Shown one piece after another: positions 6,387-7,782 of a stretch of DNA of 7,782 nt. A program made the position numbers and the translations under genes. The notes under the pieces were generated by a model. The model had not been told where the DNA came from. It ran no database searches and saw nothing but the letters and a program-made list of their open reading frames with translations. Source of the DNA: Elusimicrobiota bacterium (GTDB lineage Bacteria > Elusimicrobiota > Elusimicrobia > Elusimicrobiales > Elusimicrobiaceae); assembly GCA_031258375.1 (NCBI GenBank), contig JAIRMX010000041.1:1-7782 (forward strand), in the 5' to 3' direction. How positions within the stretch are numbered: position 1 is the stretch's first letter; every line of letters starts with the position of its first letter.

Positions 6387-6400
6387 CATCTGAGAACTAT

Positions 6401-6496
6401 ATGAATAAAAAAAGGACATTAGAAACTACGCTTTTGGAAACTTCTTTATTAAAAAGACAAGCCGCCGATTTATTAAAAAGGAGAAATAAAATATGA
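6401..6496 (+). CDS. 31-aa micro-ORF translationally coupled to the serpin-like gene
   Basis: The peptide starts MNKKRTLETTLLE and ends LKRRNKI. Its stop TGA (6494-6496) overlaps the ATG of the downstream gene (6493-6495) as ATGA, and the downstream ribosome site lies inside its last codons. It is Leu-rich and basic at both ends, and could form an amphipathic helix. It contains two near-repeated phrases (LETTL/LETSL and LLKRQ/LLKRR), the second encoded by a 12-bp direct repeat. The start has only a weak GAG about 6 nt upstream, close behind the TATAAT box, so the transcript would be nearly leaderless. It could be a leader peptide that opens the downstream start, or a small functional peptide. 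No homologue is recognised. The exact overlap is the main evidence that it is translated. Confidence 0.45.
   Translation: MNKKRTLETTLLETSLLKRQAADLLKRRNKI
6445..6480 (+). repeat. 12-bp direct repeat, 24-bp period, inside the micro-ORF
   Basis: TTTATTAAAAAG occurs at 6445-6456 and again at 6469-6480. The 24-bp offset keeps both copies in the same frame, encoding LLKR twice. The second copy supplies the first bases of the AAGGAG ribosome site for the downstream gene. Confidence 0.6.
6478..6483 (+). promoter_or_regulatory. ribosome binding site of the serpin-like gene
   Basis: AAGGAG lies 9 nt before the ATG at 6493. It decides that start and lies inside the micro-ORF, so ribosomes translating the micro-ORF would pass over it. 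Confidence 0.75.
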
Positions 6497-7782
6497 AAAA
6501 GTTGTTAATTGTATGTTTTTGCGTAGTAAATTTGATTTTTGCTCTTACGGCGTGTGTATCTGCCGCCACGGACATAGAGCATTTTAAACAAGGTTTAGTT
6601 CACTATAACAATGGCGATTTGCAAAGCGCCGCCAAAGAATGGGAGACGGCTCTCACGCTAAACCCTCAAAATTCAGACGCAAATTTCGGGCTAAGACGTA
6701 TCAAAGCGCAGACACAAGCTGCGTCCGAAGCTAATGACGCGACGGCATTCGCTCCTGTTTTGCCGGCTGTAGAAACGCCCCAAAAGGTTAACAACGAAAT
6801 ATCTAAAGATGAACAATCAAGCCAATCTCAACAAAGCGGAGGGCAAAAAGGGCAAAGTATTTTTATGACGGCCGCAAACGCGCCGCTTACCGAAGGCGCA
6901 AACGTCGTATATGCCGCCGCGTTTCAAATGGCTTGGGATACTCTCATAGATAAAATAATTAAAGATAAGATACAGCTTGAGGGCAACCCGCCTTTGGCAA
7001 AAGCGCTTAATCTTGGAAGAATCGGTAAAAAAGATTTATCTTCGGAAGCCTATTTTGCGGACGCCGGTTCCAAAAAAGACGGCATTGAACAACGCGTGAG
7101 AAACGGGCTTAAACAAAAATTTAATACGGAGCCGATAAACGATATTTCTTTGAAAAACCCCGATGATATTTTGGCTTACGCTTATTTGTATAAGAATTTG
7201 ACATTTAATCCTAAATTTGAAAAAAATAATTATTTTTATTTTATGGGCGAGGATGTGGAGGCATTCGGTATTAACTCCTTTAATCCGTATGATAAAGCGC
7301 AAGCGCAAATGGCGCAAAACGTAAAAATAAATTACTATAGGCCGCGAAGTTACGATGAAAAAACAAACACTTCAACGAGAAAAAGTTTTGTCGTTACAAT
7401 TAATTCAAAAGATAATAATGACGAAATTATTTTTGCGCTTATTGAAAAAGAAAAAGATTTAGAGCTTGCAATCAAAAAAGCTCTTTCTTTGAGGAAAGAA
7501 AATATCTCAATGGAAAAAGACGACGTCTTGCTTATTCCCGCCATAAAATTTGATGAAACAAAAGAATTTCAGGAATTATATAAAAATATAATAAATTACG
7601 CTCCTTATGCGATAGCAAAAGCATTGCAAACGGTAAAATTTGATATGAATTATGAAGGCGTTAAATTAATCGTAGAGGCTGTTATAGCGGGATTTACTTC
7701 TCCTGCGCCGCAGCCGCAGCCAAAGAAACTCCCTAAAATAATGCGCTTTGACAGCCCTTTTCTTGTTTTGATGAAAGAAAAA
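6493..7782 (+). CDS. serpin-like lipoprotein with N-terminal TPR (runs off right edge)
   Basis: 430 codons, still open at the window end. Order: a lipoprotein signal with lipobox LTAC (Cys21); one TPR at about 26-59 (HYNNGDLQSAAKEWETAL); a low-complexity Gln/Ser linker at about 72-122; then a serpin-like domain. Serpin landmarks: DDILAYAYLYKNLTFNPKF (224-242) aligns with strand s3A 'vLvNAiyFkgkWexPF'; DEIIFALIEKEKDLELAI (310-327) with 'xaxxxLPxxxxxLxxle'; DVLLIPAIKF (344-353) with 'vxvxlPkFk'; NYEG (386-389) with the hinge E-E-G. MRFDSPFLVLM (417-427) fits every position of the serpin C-terminal signature as I remember it. Serpins are suicide protease inhibitors, but here the hinge after Gly389 is V-K-L-I-V-E instead of T-x-A-A-A-A, so inhibition is doubtful. 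The helical N-terminal half looks shortened. Only about 20 residues should be missing past the edge. Likely envelope-anchored. Confidence 0.75.
   Translation, partial: MKKLLIVCFCVVNLIFALTACVSAATDIEHFKQGLVHYNNGDLQSAAKEWETALTLNPQNSDANFGLRRIKAQTQAASEANDATAFAPVLPAVETPQKVNNEISKDEQSSQSQQSGGQKGQSIFMTAANAPLTEGANVVYAAAFQMAWDTLIDKIIKDKIQLEGNPPLAKALNLGRIGKKDLSSEAYFADAGSKKDGIEQRVRNGLKQKFNTEPINDISLKNPDDILAYAYLYKNLTFNPKFEKNNYFYFMGEDVEAFGINSFNPYDKAQAQMAQNVKINYYRPRSYDEKTNTSTRKSFVVTINSKDNNDEIIFALIEKEKDLELAIKKALSLRKENISMEKDDVLLIPAIKFDETKEFQELYKNIINYAPYAIAKALQTVKFDMNYEGVKLIVEAVIAGFTSPAPQPQPKKLPKIMRFDSPFLVLMKEK

Larger units (their letters stand above)
5910..6400. other. intergenic region between divergent units, rich in inverted repeats
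   Basis: About 490 bp without a convincing gene, visibly more AT-rich than the flanking coding DNA and with long A and T runs (for example 6095-6120). It should contain promoters for the minus-strand lspA operon and for the plus-strand micro-ORF/serpin unit. Repeats seen: a 5-bp hairpin at 5932-5945, AAACGG/CCGTTT at 6018-6034, GGATA/TATCC at 6207-6217, a nested repeat cluster at 6221-6258, TGCTA/TAGCA at 6311-6328, a 14-bp palindrome at 6332-6345, and a 20-bp A/T palindrome at 6367-6386. No tRNA, known riboswitch or CRISPR pattern was recognised. A hydrophobic 62-codon minus-strand frame (6172-5984) lies here but has no ribosome site, and its composition is explained by the A-rich runs. Confidence 0.7.

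Noticed and set aside
7036..7544. Two minus-strand ORFs (7317-7036 and 7544-7350)
   Set aside because: Antisense to the serpin-like gene, whose frame carries a recognisable domain throughout. They are shadow frames with no start signals.
1..7782. Insertion sequences, CRISPR arrays, phage genes or attachment sites
   Set aside because: No transposase, spaced repeat array, integrase or duplicated target site was seen; the unusual features are confined to the intergenic region and individual proteins.

Overview
The window looks like a chromosomal segment of a diderm (Gram-negative-type) bacterium with moderately AT-rich DNA. The diderm call rests on paired LptF/LptG-type LPS-export permeases, a lipoprotein signal peptidase and two predicted lipoproteins. 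The phylum cannot be fixed from sequence alone. The divergent proteins and codon style would suit a lineage such as Elusimicrobiota, but that is a weak guess.

Positions 1-5909 hold one tightly packed minus-strand operon. In transcription order it is lspA (5909-5433), a TPR lipoprotein (5432-4473), a divergent P1B-like P-type ATPase (4467-2542), queF (2545-2123), a membrane-anchored PrcB_C-like protein (2126-1521), lptF (1464-361) and the start of lptG, which runs off the left edge. Three junctions are ATGA stop/start overlaps and two others are 0-5 nt apart, so translational coupling is likely. Most members concern the cell envelope: lipoprotein maturation, a lipoprotein, a membrane pump-like protein and LPS export. 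queF (queuosine pathway) is the outlier.

Positions 5910-6400 form an intergenic region between divergent transcription units. It is AT-rich and full of inverted repeats: nested repeats at 6221-6258, a perfect 14-bp palindrome at 6332-6345, and a perfect 20-bp A/T-only palindrome at 6367-6386 that contains a TATAAT box.

On the plus strand, a 31-codon ORF (6401-6496) ends in an ATGA overlap with a long gene (6493 to the window end). The long gene encodes a predicted lipoprotein with one TPR, a Gln/Ser-rich linker and a C-terminal serpin-like domain. Its last residues match the serpin C-terminal signature, but the hinge is non-canonical and the reactive-centre loop is long and Pro/Gln-rich. This TPR-serpin lipoprotein, with its coupled micro-ORF and palindromic control region, is the most unusual part of the window. 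The second is the P-type ATPase, which keeps the phosphorylation and hinge motifs but has lost TGE, CPC and HP.
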